The notes below the pieces were generated by a model that was not told where the DNA came from, ran no database searches, and was given only the letters and a program-made list of their open reading frames with translations. A stretch of DNA of 64,000 nt from Burkholderiaceae bacterium (GTDB lineage: Bacteria; Pseudomonadota; Gammaproteobacteria; Burkholderiales; Burkholderiaceae_E). Below, piece after piece: positions 47,368 through 57,313 of this stretch; within the stretch, counting starts at the first letter, position 1, and the number at the start of each line of letters is the position of its first letter. Location of the stretch: positions 1 through 64,000 of the forward strand of contig JACKLP010000008.1 in the NCBI GenBank assembly GCA_024235875.1. The letters run 5' to 3'. A program made the position numbers and the translations under genes.

Positions 47368-47931
47368 TTACTTGTAGACGATGTCGGCGCGGCGATTCTC
47401 TGCCCACGCGGTCTCGTTCGAGCCGGTGGCCTTGGGACGCTCTTCGCCGAAGCTCACCGCTTCCATCTGGGTCTCACCGACTCCGAGCACGAGCATCGAG
47501 CGGCGCACCGCCTCCGCGCGCTTCTGGCCAAGTGCGAGGTTGTACTCGCGGCTGCCGCGCTCGTCGGTGTTGCCCTGGATCACGATTCGCTTGCCACGGT
47601 TGCCCGACAGATAGCGCGAATGCGCCTCCAGCACCGGCCGGAACTCGTCGCGGATCACGAAGCTGTCGAAATCGAAGTACACGCTGCGCTTGGCGAGGAC
47701 GCCTTTCGGGTCTTCGAGCGGGTCCTTCTGGTCGGCAACCACTGGCGTCACAGTGCGGGAGCCGGCACCGACTCCCCCCGTCGTACCGCCCGCGCCGGCC
47801 CCGCCCGCACCGGCGGCGCCGCTCCGATCGACGACCTTGGCGGCGTTCTCGTCGTCGAGTTTCACCGACGAACCGCAGGCAGCGAGGGTTACGGCAAGGC
47901 TGGCAATCAGCAGGACTCTGAGACCGTTCAT
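47368..47931 (-). CDS. pal: Peptidoglycan-associated lipoprotein Pal
   Basis: 187-aa outer-membrane lipoprotein. Lipobox LAAC puts the lipidated Cys at residue 19. A Gly-rich linker (AGAGGAGAGGTTGGVGAG) separates it from the OmpA-like domain, whose peptidoglycan-binding residues lie in YFDFDSF and the GNTDERGSREYNLALGQKRAEAV motif. It tethers the outer membrane to the wall and is remodelled by TolB. The Gly/Ala linker is longer than in enterobacterial Pal. Confidence 0.95.
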   Translation of the reverse strand: MNGLRVLLIASLAVTLAACGSSVKLDDENAAKVVDRSGAAGAGGAGAGGTTGGVGAGSRTVTPVVADQKDPLEDPKGVLAKRSVYFDFDSFVIRDEFRPVLEAHSRYLSGNRGKRIVIQGNTDERGSREYNLALGQKRAEAVRRSMLVLGVGETQMEAVSFGEERPKATGSNETAWAENRRADIVYK

Positions 47932-48021
47932 GTTGGATTTTCTCCGTCAATCTCGATGAAGCACCAGGTCAGTTCGATATCCGGGGCTCTGGCGGTGCTG
48001 GGCCATACCGGCGCGGGGGAT

Positions 48022-49362
48022 CTACTTCGGGAACGGGCCCCAGGTGGGCTCGCGGATGTCTACGCTCGACGAGGTCAGTCGCTGCTTGACGCGACCGTCG
48101 ATCGACGAGGCCACCAGTATGTCGCGTCCACCGCTTCGCGTGGCGTACATCACCCAGCGGCCGCTCGGCGCGAAGCTCGGCGATTCTTCCTCGCCACCCT
48201 CTGAAAGGACGGTCTCGGCACCGTCTTCGAGATTCTTCAGCGCGATGAAGAAGCGGCCGTCGCGGCGCTTCAGGAATGCCAGTCGCTTGCCGTCGGGGCT
48301 GACCCGAGGGCTGACGTTGTAGGACCCGCTGAACGTGACGCGTGCAACCTCGCCGTTGTCGGTAGCGAGCCGATAGATCTGAGGCGTACCACCTCGATCC
48401 GATGAGAAGTACAGGTGCTTGCCGTCCGGCGCGAAATTCGGCTCGGTGTCGATGCCGCTCGAGCTGATCAGGCGGCGCGGCGCGCCGCTGCCGTCGCTGG
48501 GAATGAGGTAGATCTGTGACAGCCCGTCACGGGTGAGCGCGACGGCGAGGAATTTCCCGTCAGGCGACCAGGCGGGCGCACTGTTGCTGCCCTTGAAGTT
48601 CGCCACTGCGGTGCGTTTGCCGGTGGCCAGCGCGTGGACATACACGACGGGCTTTCGCGATTCGAACGAGACATAGGCGAGCCGATCGCCGGTCGGCGAC
48701 CAGGACGGTGAGATGATCGGCTCGGGCGAACTCAGCGAGGTCTGGACGTTCTCGCCGTCCCAGTCGGCGATGTTGAGCCGGTAGCGCGCGCCTTGCTTCG
48801 TCACGAACGCGATGCGGGTCGAGAACACCCCGCGCTCGCCGGTGAGTTTTTCGAGAATGTTGTCGGCCGCACGGTGAGCCGCGTACCGGAGATCGGCTTC
48901 CGGGGCCGTGATCGCCTCGCCACCGAGCATGGTCTGGCGCACCACGTCGTTGACCCGGTATCGAATGTCGTATCGCCCGTCCGCAAGCTTGACCACCGAG
49001 CCGCCGACCACGGCATCGGCGCCGAGCGAACGGATCGCGGCATAGTCGATGCTGGCGGAATCGGCGATCGTCATGCGCGGATCGATGACCCGGAACGCGC
49101 CGCTGCGGGTCAGATCGCTGCGGATCACGGCGACGATGTCCTGGGGAAGCGGGCCGCTGACCTGGAACGCACCCAGGGCGATCGGGTACTGGCTCGCGCC
49201 GACGCCGGAGACGTCGAGGCGCATCTGAGCATGGCTCGGTATGACGGTTAGGGCGATGAGGGCGGCGATCGACAGCGTTACCGCGCGTCGTGACGAACGA
49301 CGAACGGCAATGCCGAAGGTTTGCGACCACATCGGCGCAAGAGCGAACGGATTTACGGTCAT
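48022..49362 (-). CDS. tolB: Tol-Pal periplasmic beta-propeller protein TolB
   Basis: 446 aa. A signal sequence near residues 20-45 (AVTLSIAALIALTVIPSHAQ) precedes the D1 domain, which starts RLDVSGVGASQYPIALG. The six-bladed propeller shows repeated SWSPTGDRLAYVS, APAWSPDGKFLAVALTR and SPRVSPDGKRLAFLKR blades. TolB binds Pal and the N-terminus interacts with TolA. The first ATG (49362) yields a long n-region; ATG 49332 is also possible. Lies 90 bp upstream of pal. Confidence 0.94.
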   Translation of the reverse strand: MTVNPFALAPMWSQTFGIAVRRSSRRAVTLSIAALIALTVIPSHAQMRLDVSGVGASQYPIALGAFQVSGPLPQDIVAVIRSDLTRSGAFRVIDPRMTIADSASIDYAAIRSLGADAVVGGSVVKLADGRYDIRYRVNDVVRQTMLGGEAITAPEADLRYAAHRAADNILEKLTGERGVFSTRIAFVTKQGARYRLNIADWDGENVQTSLSSPEPIISPSWSPTGDRLAYVSFESRKPVVYVHALATGKRTAVANFKGSNSAPAWSPDGKFLAVALTRDGLSQIYLIPSDGSGAPRRLISSSGIDTEPNFAPDGKHLYFSSDRGGTPQIYRLATDNGEVARVTFSGSYNVSPRVSPDGKRLAFLKRRDGRFFIALKNLEDGAETVLSEGGEEESPSFAPSGRWVMYATRSGGRDILVASSIDGRVKQRLTSSSVDIREPTWGPFPK

Positions 49363-49462
49363 CGGCTGCGACTGTGCGTGCAGCCCGCGCGAGCGAGCCG
49401 GGGGAAGGTGACTGCCGCGAGATTATATCGAACCCGTTCCCGACGTACACCCCGCGCAAGGC

Positions 49463-50704
49463 TCAGTTGTCGCGTGGCCCGTGACGGATCGTAAATCTTG
49501 TTTCAGGACATTTACCGGTCCGGTCGCGCGGGAACGGGTCGGTGCGCTTGATCGCGCGCTCCGCGGCATCGTCCCAAGCCGTTACCCCACTGGATTTTCT
49601 CAGTTTGACCGAGGCGATCGAACAGTCGGGCATCAGACGGACTTCGAACTCCGCCGTCGGGTTGCCCGAGACCCCACGCACGTTGAAGACCGTGTTGGCA
49701 CGGATTTGGCCGATCAGCTTGCCGCGATAACCGGGGTCACTACTGCCGCCGCGACCAGCCACGGCCTGCGCTGCCCGACTCGACGCAGACCCGTTGGGCG
49801 AGCCGCCCGGTGTTCCCGTCGCCGGCGTCGACGGCTTGGCAGCCTTGGCCATCAGTTCGCGCAGGTAGCGCGCGCGCTCGGCCTCCCGGCGAGCCGTCTC
49901 CTGGGCGATGCGCTTGCGTTCAGCCTCCTTGCGCGCCTTTTCCTCGGCTGCTCGCTGCAAAGCCTCCTTGCGCGCCTTCTCCTCGGCGATGCGCTTGCGC
50001 TCGGCTTCCTTGCGGGCCTTCTCCTGAGCGGCGCGTTGTTGCGCTTCCTTGCGCGCCTTTTCCTCGGCCGCACGTTGCTCGGCTTCCTTGCGCGCCTTCT
50101 CGCGCGCGAGCCGGGTCTTTTCTTCGGCTTCCTTGCGTGCCTGGACCAGGCGTGCGCGTTCTTCGGCCGCCTTCTTCTCGGCTTCCTCGCGCGCCTTCTT
50201 CTGTGCCAGGCGTTCGGATTCGATGCGTTTGAGCTCCTCGTCGGCTCGCCGTCGTGCTTCGTCTTCGCGGCGGCGCCGCTCCTCCTCGCGCTGCTTTCGC
50301 AAGGCGATCTCCGGGTCCGGCTTGGGCTCGGCGCGCGCGACCGGTTCGGGCTTGGGCGGTGGCGGTACCGGCTTCGGCTCGGGCTTGGGCTGCGGCTTCG
50401 GTGCCGGCTCCGGTCTGGGGGCGGGCTTGGGCTCCGGTTTTGGCTCCGGCTTCGGCTTCGGCTCGGGTTTCGGTTCGGGTTTCGGTTCGGGTCTGGGCTC
50501 GGGGTCGGGTGCCGCCGGACGCCACAGCTCCGCGATCACCGCCGGCGGCTCGCTGACCCGCCAGTTGATTCCAACGAAGAGCACGGCGAACAGCGCGACA
50601 TGCATGAGCAAGGCCAGCAGGAACGAGCGGAACTCCCGCGGCGAGTGCGGGGTCCGGCGCATCGGCCCGCGCGCGGCAGCGGCGGGTTTTTGCTTGGTGC
50701 TCAT
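49463..50704 (-). CDS. tolA: Tol-Pal inner-membrane protein TolA
   Basis: 413 aa. Domain I has the inner-membrane helix at residues 27-48 (SFLLALLMHVALFAVLFVGI). Next come a Pro-Glu-Lys stretch and a long Lys/Glu/Ala/Arg helical stalk (about 130-300) with repeats such as ARKEAEQRAAEEK. Domain III (about 330-413) contains YRGKLIGQIRANTVFN and FEVRLMPDCSIASVKLRKSSG, the part that contacts TolB and the periplasmic partners. Repeats in the stalk make alternate frames look open. Coupled to tolR by 30 bp. Confidence 0.93.
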   Translation of the reverse strand: MSTKQKPAAAARGPMRRTPHSPREFRSFLLALLMHVALFAVLFVGINWRVSEPPAVIAELWRPAAPDPEPRPEPKPEPKPEPKPKPEPKPEPKPAPRPEPAPKPQPKPEPKPVPPPPKPEPVARAEPKPDPEIALRKQREEERRRREDEARRRADEELKRIESERLAQKKAREEAEKKAAEERARLVQARKEAEEKTRLAREKARKEAEQRAAEEKARKEAQQRAAQEKARKEAERKRIAEEKARKEALQRAAEEKARKEAERKRIAQETARREAERARYLRELMAKAAKPSTPATGTPGGSPNGSASSRAAQAVAGRGGSSDPGYRGKLIGQIRANTVFNVRGVSGNPTAEFEVRLMPDCSIASVKLRKSSGVTAWDDAAERAIKRTDPFPRDRTGKCPETRFTIRHGPRDN

Positions 50705-50734
50705 TTCGTTGCCAGGCGCACGGTTGGCGTTCGC

Positions 50735-51181
50735 TCAGCGCTGGGACTCGGGCTTGACCATCAGGCCGACTCGGGCGCCGATGCGCTGCAGACGGTCGAG
50801 CGCATTGACCACCAGCTCGTAGCGTACCGATTTGTCGGCGCTGATGACCACGGGCGTGGTGGGCTGGGCTCGCATCTCGCGAACCACGGCGGTGAGATCA
50901 CCCAGGGCGATCGTTCGCTCGCTCGGGTCGGCGGCATTCATGCGGCGGACCCGAAGCTCGTTGTCGGCCTGGATCAAGACCTCGACGTATTCGTTGTCGA
51001 CCTGCTTGCTCGAGCCCACCGTGGGCAGTTCGATCTGGGTCGGCGGCAGAAGTGGTGCAGTCACCATGAAGATCACCAGCAACACCAGCATCACGTCGAT
51101 ATACGGCACGACATTGATGTCGTTGACCATCCTGCGGTTTCGACGGCCACCGCCGCGGCGAGGGGAAAGCGATCCGGCCAT
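50735..51181 (-). CDS. tolR: Tol-Pal ExbD-family protein TolR
   Basis: 148 aa. One transmembrane helix (residues 25-45, IDVMLVLLVIFMVTAPLLPP) carries the conserved Asp used with TolQ in proton-motive-force coupling (NVVPYIDVM). A periplasmic domain follows, ending LQRIGARVGLMVKP. Start ATG 51179-51181 gives a short basic N-terminus, as expected. It lies 4 bp after tolQ. Confidence 0.93.
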   Translation of the reverse strand: MAGSLSPRRGGGRRNRRMVNDINVVPYIDVMLVLLVIFMVTAPLLPPTQIELPTVGSSKQVDNEYVEVLIQADNELRVRRMNAADPSERTIALGDLTAVVREMRAQPTTPVVISADKSVRYELVVNALDRLQRIGARVGLMVKPESQR

Positions 51182-51185
51182 GGTC

Positions 51186-51857
51186 TTACTTCGATTGACG
51201 CTGAAGGATGTTGGAGAACTCTTCCATGAAACTGTCGAACCGTCCGGAGAGACGGTCGATGTCGTGCGCGAAACGGTTGTAGGCGACGACGGCCGGGATC
51301 GCGGCGAACAGGCCGATGGCCGTCGCCACCAGCGCTTCCGCAATGCCCGGGGCCACCGACGCCAGCGTCGCTTGTTGCACGTTGGCGAGGCCGCGGAACG
51401 CGTTCATGATCCCCCAGACCGTACCAAACAGTCCGATGTAGGGGCTGACCGAGCCGGCCGATGCGAGGAAGGCGAGGCTGGATTCGAGCATGTCCATCTC
51501 GCGTTGGTAGGCGGCACGCATCGCCCGCTGCGCGCCCTCGACCATCGCGCTCGGGTCTCCGGGCTTTTGCTGGCGCGACTTCAGGAACTCGCTCATCCCG
51601 GCCTCGAAGATCCGTGCCAGGGACCCCGGATCGCGCTTGGCGTCGCGGATCTGCTGGTACAGGTGGCCGAGGTCACGATCCTTCCAGAACTCGTCCTCGA
51701 AGCGATCGGTCGCGATTCGGGCCGAGCGCACCGTGAAGAACTTGCGAAAGATCGCGGTCCAGGAGGCCAGCGAGATCACGAGCAGCAAGGCCATCACGCA
51801 CTGCACCAGCAGGCTTGCTTCGGCCACGAGGGTGAGAATCGAGAGATCGGCGTTCAT
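51186..51857 (-). CDS. tolQ: Tol-Pal MotA/ExbB-family protein TolQ
   Basis: 223 aa with three transmembrane helices: about residues 10-34 (LVAEASLLVQCVMALLLVIS), 130-155 (SAGSVSPYIGLFGTVWGIMN) and 165-195 (GIAEALVATAIGLFAAIPAV). It forms the TolQR motor that energises TolA. The ATG overlaps the ybgC stop in an ATGA (51854-51857). Confidence 0.94.
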   Translation of the reverse strand: MNADLSILTLVAEASLLVQCVMALLLVISLASWTAIFRKFFTVRSARIATDRFEDEFWKDRDLGHLYQQIRDAKRDPGSLARIFEAGMSEFLKSRQQKPGDPSAMVEGAQRAMRAAYQREMDMLESSLAFLASAGSVSPYIGLFGTVWGIMNAFRGLANVQQATLASVAPGIAEALVATAIGLFAAIPAVVAYNRFAHDIDRLSGRFDSFMEEFSNILQRQSK

Positions 51858-52315
51858 TGGGTCATCCGTATTCCGAGTCTGGCCGGCATGCCCACCGGGC
51901 GGCCGTCGCTACACCTGATCGACGCGATGCGAACCTTCGCCTCGACCAGTATCGTTTCCTCGCCCCGGCGCCGTGCCTGTTGACGCAGCGTGACCGAGAC
52001 GCGTCGCGCCTCGACGACGTCGAGCGAGAGTTCCAGTTCGTCGTCCAGACGGGCGGCCTGGCGATAGTCGATCGCCAGCTCGCGCACGACGAACATCAGG
52101 TCGTCTTGCGCGACCAGATCGGTGTGAGAGGCACCGAGCGCGCGCAGCCATTCCGTCCGCGCGCGCTCGAAGAAGCGAAGATAGTTCGCGTAATAGACGA
52201 TACCGCCGGCATCGGTGTCTTCGTAGTAGACACGGACGTTCCAGCGGAAGGCCGGGGGACTGGGCGCGCCGGCGGTCTCGGGGGGCGCGTCTTGCGCGGG
52301 GGAAGAGGCGGACAC
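51854..52315 (-). CDS. ybgC: Tol-Pal-associated acyl-CoA thioesterase YbgC
   Basis: 153-aa hotdog-fold thioesterase. The catalytic signature YYEDTDAGGIVYYANYLRFF holds the Asp and the oxyanion region. It hydrolyses short-chain or hydroxybenzoyl-type acyl-CoA and, in E. coli, interacts with phospholipid-synthesis enzymes. First gene of the tol-pal operon here, with a 4-bp overlap into tolQ. The N-terminus has a 22-residue Ala/Pro-rich extension. Confidence 0.92.
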   Translation of the reverse strand: MSASSPAQDAPPETAGAPSPPAFRWNVRVYYEDTDAGGIVYYANYLRFFERARTEWLRALGASHTDLVAQDDLMFVVRELAIDYRQAARLDDELELSLDVVEARRVSVTLRQQARRRGEETILVEAKVRIASIRCSDGRPVGMPARLGIRMTQ

Positions 52316-52389
52316 GGCGCGATTCTACCAACGGCGCGCAGCGCCGGCGCGGCCGGCGGTCTGGTGGGACATGTCGGTTCGCCGCACGC

Positions 52390-53109
52390 TCAGAACAGGG
52401 GCCGGGCCGCCAGTCGCCACATGCCATAGGCCGCGAATATCGAGATCGCCACCGCGATCGCTGCCCGCAGGTGGCCGTGCCGGTGGTACTCGTCCCAGTC
52501 GAAGCGCTCGGCCATGATCGTGGCGATCGCGAATCCGGCCACCAGGCCGCCGATGTGGGCCGCGTTGTCGACCACGCTCGTGGTAAAACCCATGAACAGC
52601 GAGTAGCCGATGAAGAAAAGCAGCGATCCGCGCATCGAGCGCACGAGCGGCGCAGGCAGTTTGTGGGGCTTGGTCACGAGCGCCGCAAGCAAGGCGCCGG
52701 TCACGCCGAAGATCGCGCCCGAGGCGCCCACCGAGACGGCTTCGCGCGCTGCGAAGAAAAGGCTGGCAAGTGCGCCGAACAGGCCGCTGAGCAGATACAG
52801 CAACAGGAAGGGGCCATTGCCGTAGAAGCGCTCGGCGATACGGCCCATGCTCGACAATGCCCACATGTTGAACGCCAGGTGCAATACGCCCGCATGCAGG
52901 ATCGTGGATGTGAACAGTCGCCACGGTTGGTCCAGCGTGGCGGGCAGGTAGCTGCCACCGAGCTCGAGCAAGCGCTGCGGGCGCGGATTCATGACATCGG
53001 CACCGGCGAGCAGCGTCAGCACCCAGACGCTCGTGTTGAGCACGATGATCGACGTGGTCACCCATGTCCTGGGCGTGGCGGCGAACAGACGCTCGAGGAA
53101 CTCCTGCAT
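52390..53109 (-). CDS. Rhomboid-family intramembrane serine protease
   Basis: 239 aa with about six or seven membrane segments. The catalytic Ser is in GASGAIFGV, the partner His in NAAHIGGLVAG, and the HLAFNMWAL helix matches the family Asn/His motif. A cytoplasmic C-terminal tail follows after a final helix (AAIAVAISIFAAYGMW). It cleaves transmembrane substrates, unidentified here. It lies between ruvB and ybgC on the same strand, 6 bp after the ruvB stop, so is likely cotranscribed with ruvABC. Confidence 0.9.
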   Translation of the reverse strand: MQEFLERLFAATPRTWVTTSIIVLNTSVWVLTLLAGADVMNPRPQRLLELGGSYLPATLDQPWRLFTSTILHAGVLHLAFNMWALSSMGRIAERFYGNGPFLLLYLLSGLFGALASLFFAAREAVSVGASGAIFGVTGALLAALVTKPHKLPAPLVRSMRGSLLFFIGYSLFMGFTTSVVDNAAHIGGLVAGFAIATIMAERFDWDEYHRHGHLRAAIAVAISIFAAYGMWRLAARPLF

Positions 53110-53115
53110 CGTTGA

Positions 53116-54168
53116 TCAGTCGTTCGCGCCGGCATCGTCCCACAGCTCGCCGTTGGGCGAGCGCGAGGGCGTGGCCAGGCCGAAATGACGGTACGCGAGC
53201 TGGGTCGCGATTCGTCCGCGCGGGGTACGTTGGAGGAAGCCCTGCTGGATCAGGTAGGGTTCGATCACGTCCTCGATGGTTTCGCGTTCCTCGCCGATCG
53301 CTGCGGCCAGGTTGTCGAGTCCCACCGGTCCGCCGGCGAACTTCTCCAGCACCGTGGAGAGCAGCGCGCGGTCCATCAGATCCAGGCCTATCGGGTCGAC
53401 ATCGAGCATTCGCAGGGCCGCATCGGCGACCGTCGAATCGATCCGTCCGCCCCGCTTGACCTCGGCGTAGTCGCGCACCCGGCGAAGCAGGCGATTGGCG
53501 ATCCGGGGCGTTCCACGGGCACGCCGCGCCACCTCGAGCGCGCCGCCCTCGTCGATGTCGGCGGACAGAAGCTTGGCCGAGCGCCGCACGATGTGCGCCA
53601 GATCGGCCACGTCGTAGAACTCGAGCCGCGCGACGATCCCGAAGCGATCCCGGAGCGGATTCGTCAGCATGCCGGCTCGGGTCGTGGCACCGACCAGCGT
53701 GAACGGTTGCAGGTCGAGCTTGATCGAGCGGGCCGCGGGCCCCTCGCCGATCATGATGTCGATCTGGAAATCCTCGAGTGCGGGGTAGAGGATCTCTTCG
53801 ACGACGGGAGAGAGCCGATGGATCTCGTCGATGAACAGGACGTCGTTGCGCTCCAGGTTCGTCAGCATCGCCGCGAGATCGCCGGGCCGCTCGATGACGG
53901 GGCCGGAGGTCTGCTTCAGATTGACGCCCATCTCGGCTGCGACGATGTGCGCGAGCGTCGTCTTGCCTAGGCCCGGCGGCCCGAACAGCAGCACGTGATC
54001 GAGCGCCTCGCCGCGGCCCCTTGCCGCCGCCACGAAGATGTCGAGCTGCTCCCGGATCTTGGCCTGACCGACATAGTCGTCGAGGCGCTTCGGGCGCAAC
54101 GCGCGCTCCACTGCTTCCTCGTTGGGCGACGCGGACTGGGGGGCGATCAGGCGGTCGTGTTCGATCAT
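53116..54168 (-). CDS. ruvB: Holliday junction branch-migration ATPase RuvB
   Basis: 350-aa AAA+ motor. Walker [10 protein letters not shown], Walker [12 protein letters not shown], sensor 1 GATTRAGML, and the C-terminal winged helix [37 protein letters not shown] are all present. It forms hexameric rings that drive RuvA-bound junctions. It follows ruvA by 3 bp. Confidence 0.97.
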   Translation of the reverse strand: MIEHDRLIAPQSASPNEEAVERALRPKRLDDYVGQAKIREQLDIFVAAARGRGEALDHVLLFGPPGLGKTTLAHIVAAEMGVNLKQTSGPVIERPGDLAAMLTNLERNDVLFIDEIHRLSPVVEEILYPALEDFQIDIMIGEGPAARSIKLDLQPFTLVGATTRAGMLTNPLRDRFGIVARLEFYDVADLAHIVRRSAKLLSADIDEGGALEVARRARGTPRIANRLLRRVRDYAEVKRGGRIDSTVADAALRMLDVDPIGLDLMDRALLSTVLEKFAGGPVGLDNLAAAIGEERETIEDVIEPYLIQQGFLQRTPRGRIATQLAYRHFGLATPSRSPNGELWDDAGAND

Positions 54169-54171
54169 CGA

Positions 54172-54759
54172 TCAGGCCTTCGACAGCAGCTTGAGCGCCT
54201 GCCGGATGCCGTCGGCGACCGGCACGTCGGCCGGCAACTTGCGGGCGGCCGCGTCGGCCTCGCGCTCGGAATACCCGAGCGCGACCAGCGCGTGCAGGAC
54301 GTCGGGGCGCGCATCGCCCGGCGTCGATCCGGCTGGCCCGGCCTGCGTGCCGAGCGCATCGGCGATCCGACCCTTGAGTTCGAGCAGCAGGCGCTCGGCC
54401 GTCTTCTTGCCGATCCCGGGGACCCGGGTGAAGCGTCCGCTCTCCTGGCTCGCGACGGCGCCCGCGAGCTCGGTCACCGACATGCCCGAGAGCACGGCGA
54501 GCGCCATTCTCGGGCCCACCCCGGAAACGCGGATCAGCTGCCGGAAGGCGTCACGCTCGGACTCGGTCCGAAATCCGAACAGCAGATGGGCGTCTTCACG
54601 GACGATCAGATGGGTCAGCAACACCACCTGGGCGCCGATCGCCGGCAGCTCGTAGATGGTGCTCATCGGCGCCTCGACCTCGTAGCCGACCCCGCCGACG
54701 TCGACCAGCAGCGACGGCGGACGCTTCTCGAGCAGGGTTCCTGCGATTCTTCCAATCAT
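54172..54759 (-). CDS. ruvA: Holliday junction-binding protein RuvA
   Basis: 195 aa. Domain I OB fold ([20 protein letters not shown]), the helix-hairpin-helix motifs of domain II ([19 protein letters not shown] and [19 protein letters not shown]) and domain III ([20 protein letters not shown]) are in order. It holds the four-way junction and loads RuvB. The acidic-pin region is intact. Confidence 0.96.
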   Translation of the reverse strand: MIGRIAGTLLEKRPPSLLVDVGGVGYEVEAPMSTIYELPAIGAQVVLLTHLIVREDAHLLFGFRTESERDAFRQLIRVSGVGPRMALAVLSGMSVTELAGAVASQESGRFTRVPGIGKKTAERLLLELKGRIADALGTQAGPAGSTPGDARPDVLHALVALGYSEREADAAARKLPADVPVADGIRQALKLLSKA

Positions 54760-54903
54760 GATTCGTCGGGCGAGGCGGGTTGGGCGCCGCGGGGGCAGGA
54801 GACGTCCGATGCGAGCCGGACCGTTCCGGGACGGCGTCGGTGCAGGCGTCAGCCTGCGCCGAGGTGCAACTTTACACCAGCACCAACGGTGCCCCGGCGA
54901 GGG

Positions 54904-55452
54904 TCAGAGCAGGCGACCCGATCGGATCCGACCGCCGCGGCGCCGGGCCATCCCGGCGCGTCCGACCGCCCCGAGGAACTCGCGTGCGTTGCCGTGGCAG
55001 ATCGCGCAGGCCAGCGCGTCGGCCGCGTCGGGTGACGGTGCGCCCGGTAGCGATAGCAGCCGTTGCACCATGGCCTGGATCTGCTCCTTGCTTGCGTGAC
55101 CATAGCCGACGACCGATTTCTTCAGCTGCAATGCGGTGTACTCGTGCACTGCGAGCCCATCGCGGACCAGCGCCACGATGGCCGCGCCCCGTGCCTGTCC
55201 GAGCAGCAGCGTCGACTGCGGATTGACGTTCACGAAAACCTTCTCGATCGCGGCTTCGGTAGGGCAGAACTGATCGGCGACTTCGCGAATGCCGTCGTAG
55301 ATCACGCCCAGGCGCGTGGCGAGGTCGGCGTCGGGCGTGCGAATCGTGCCGCTCGTGACGTAGGTCAGCCGGGCACCATGGCGCTCGATCAGGCCGAAGC
55401 CGGTGCGCCGCAGGCCCGGATCGATCCCCAGGATTCGCTGTGTTCCGGACAT
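54904..55452 (-). CDS. ruvC: Crossover junction endodeoxyribonuclease RuvC
   Basis: 182-aa RNase H-fold resolvase. The Mg-binding acids are in [14 protein letters not shown] (first Asp), AAIEKVF (Glu) and [14 protein letters not shown] (Asp pair). It makes symmetrical nicks in Holliday junctions. Its stop is followed by 144 bp without gene before ruvA; only GC-rich sequence was seen there. Confidence 0.96.
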   Translation of the reverse strand: MSGTQRILGIDPGLRRTGFGLIERHGARLTYVTSGTIRTPDADLATRLGVIYDGIREVADQFCPTEAAIEKVFVNVNPQSTLLLGQARGAAIVALVRDGLAVHEYTALQLKKSVVGYGHASKEQIQAMVQRLLSLPGAPSPDAADALACAICHGNAREFLGAVGRAGMARRRGGRIRSGRLL

Positions 55453-55478
55453 CCAACTGCCGCCGAAGTCGATCGGGC

Positions 55479-57044
55479 TCAGTGGCGGAAGTGACGCACG
55501 CCGGTGAACACCATTGCGATGTCGCGTTCATTCGCTGCCGCGATGACCTCGTCGTCGCGCATCGAGCCCCCGGGCTGGATCACGCAGGTCGCGCCGGCGT
55601 CGATGAGCACGTCGAGGCCGTCGCGAAACGGGAAGAAGGCATCGGATGCCGCCGCCGAGTCACTCAGCGACAGGCCCGCGTTCTGTGCCTTGATCGCCGC
55701 GATGCGAGCCGAGTCGACCCGGCTCATCTGGCCAGCCCCGACGCCGAGCGTCTGGCCATGACCACAGTAGACGATTGCATTCGACTTCACGAACTGGGCA
55801 ACCCGCCACGCGAACAACAGGTCTTCCAGCTGGTCCTGGGTCGGCTCGCGCTCGGTGACCACGCGCAGGCCGCCGGCATCGAGCCGATGGATATCGGGTG
55901 TCTGGACCAGCAATCCGCCGCCGACCCGCTTGAACTCGAACCGGTTGGCCCCCTGGCCGATCGGGATCTCGAGCAGGCGGACGTTCTTCTTAGAGGCCAT
56001 GATCGAGCGCGCGCGATCGCTGAACGATGGTGCGATGAGCACCTCGGCGAATTGGCGCGATACGGCCTCGGCGGTGTCGCCGTCGACCTCGCCGTTGAAG
56101 GCGATGATGCCGCCGAAGGCGGACGTGGGGTCGGTCGAGAAGGCCTTTTCATAGGCCTCGGCGAGGCTCGCCCCGATCGCCACGCCGCAGGGATTGGCGT
56201 GCTTCACGATCACGCAGGCCGGTTGCTCGAAGACCTTCGCGCACTCCCAGGCCGCGTCGGCGTCCGCGATGTTGTTGTACGACAACTCCTTGCCCTGGAG
56301 CTGGCGATAGCGCGACAGCGCGCCAGGTGCCGGAGCCTCCTCGCGATAGAAGGCCGCCGCCTGGTGCGGGTTCTCGCCGTAGCGCATCTCCTGGACCCGT
56401 TGCCATTGCTCGGTCAGCACCTCGGGGAAGGTGCCGCGAGTCCCGTCCTCGCCCAGCGACGTCAGATAGTTGGTGATCGCGGCGTCATAGGCCGCCGTGT
56501 GTGCAAAGACCTTGCTCGCCAGCCGCAGGCGCGTGCGATCGTCGACGCCGCCATTCGCGCGCAGTTGCTCGAGTACGGGCTCGTAGTCGGCCGGATCGAC
56601 CAGCGTGGCGACCCCGCCGTGGTTCTTGGCGGCCGCACGCAACATGGTCGGGCCTCCGATGTCGATGTTCTCGATCGCGTCCTCGAAGCTGCAATCGGGC
56701 TGCGCGACGGTCTCGCGAAACGGATAGAGATTGACGACCAGCAGGTCGATCCGGCCGATGCCGTGCGCCGCGAGCGCGCTCATGTGCTCGGGCAGGTCGC
56801 GCCGTGCCAATAGTCCGCCATGCACCTTCGGATGCAGCGTCTTGACGCGTCCATCGAGCATCTCGGGAAAACCGGTGTACTCGGATACCTCGGTCACCGC
56901 CAGTCCGGCCTGCGCGATCATCCGGGCCGTACCGCCCGTGGACAGCAGCTCGATCCCCAGGCCGCACAGTGCACGCGCAAGCGCGACGATCCCGGTCTTG
57001 TCGGAGACGCTGATCAGCGCCCGTTCCACCTTGTGCATTCCCAC
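55479..57044 (-). CDS. purH: Bifunctional AICAR formyltransferase/IMP cyclohydrolase PurH
   Basis: 521 aa, the normal size. Residues 1-200 are the methylglyoxal-synthase-like IMP cyclohydrolase domain ([27 protein letters not shown]). Residues 200-521 are the AICAR transformylase domain ([45 protein letters not shown]). It catalyses the last two steps of IMP synthesis. It lies downstream of fis on the same strand. Confidence 0.96.
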   Translation of the reverse strand: MGMHKVERALISVSDKTGIVALARALCGLGIELLSTGGTARMIAQAGLAVTEVSEYTGFPEMLDGRVKTLHPKVHGGLLARRDLPEHMSALAAHGIGRIDLLVVNLYPFRETVAQPDCSFEDAIENIDIGGPTMLRAAAKNHGGVATLVDPADYEPVLEQLRANGGVDDRTRLRLASKVFAHTAAYDAAITNYLTSLGEDGTRGTFPEVLTEQWQRVQEMRYGENPHQAAAFYREEAPAPGALSRYRQLQGKELSYNNIADADAAWECAKVFEQPACVIVKHANPCGVAIGASLAEAYEKAFSTDPTSAFGGIIAFNGEVDGDTAEAVSRQFAEVLIAPSFSDRARSIMASKKNVRLLEIPIGQGANRFEFKRVGGGLLVQTPDIHRLDAGGLRVVTEREPTQDQLEDLLFAWRVAQFVKSNAIVYCGHGQTLGVGAGQMSRVDSARIAAIKAQNAGLSLSDSAAASDAFFPFRDGLDVLIDAGATCVIQPGGSMRDDEVIAAANERDIAMVFTGVRHFRH

Positions 57045-57070
57045 TCCCCGTCTCAGCGAATCCGCCTTGT

Positions 57071-57313
57071 TCAGCGACCAAGCAGCCCGTGCAACTGGAG
57101 CTTCTTGCGTAATGTATTCCGGTTGATCCCCAGCATCGCGCTTGCGCGCAGCTGATTGCCCTGGGCCTGCTTCATGACGACCTCGAGCATCGGCCGCTCC
57201 ACCGCCTGGATCACCATTTCGTAGACGGCATAGGGTGCAGCGCCGTCGAGGTCACGAAAATAGCGCTCCAGGCTTCGCGTGACCGCTTCGTCCAGCGAGG
57301 TCGTCTTGCTCAT
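57071..57313 (-). CDS. fis: Fis-family nucleoid-associated protein
   Basis: 80-aa protein, shorter than enterobacterial Fis (98 aa) but typical of betaproteobacteria. The C-terminal helix-turn-helix is [20 protein letters not shown], and the central dimerising helix precedes it. It bends DNA and regulates rRNA and recombination genes. The ATG overlaps the dusB stop (57310-57313), the classical dusB-fis arrangement. Confidence 0.94.
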   Translation of the reverse strand: MSKTTSLDEAVTRSLERYFRDLDGAAPYAVYEMVIQAVERPMLEVVMKQAQGNQLRASAMLGINRNTLRKKLQLHGLLGR

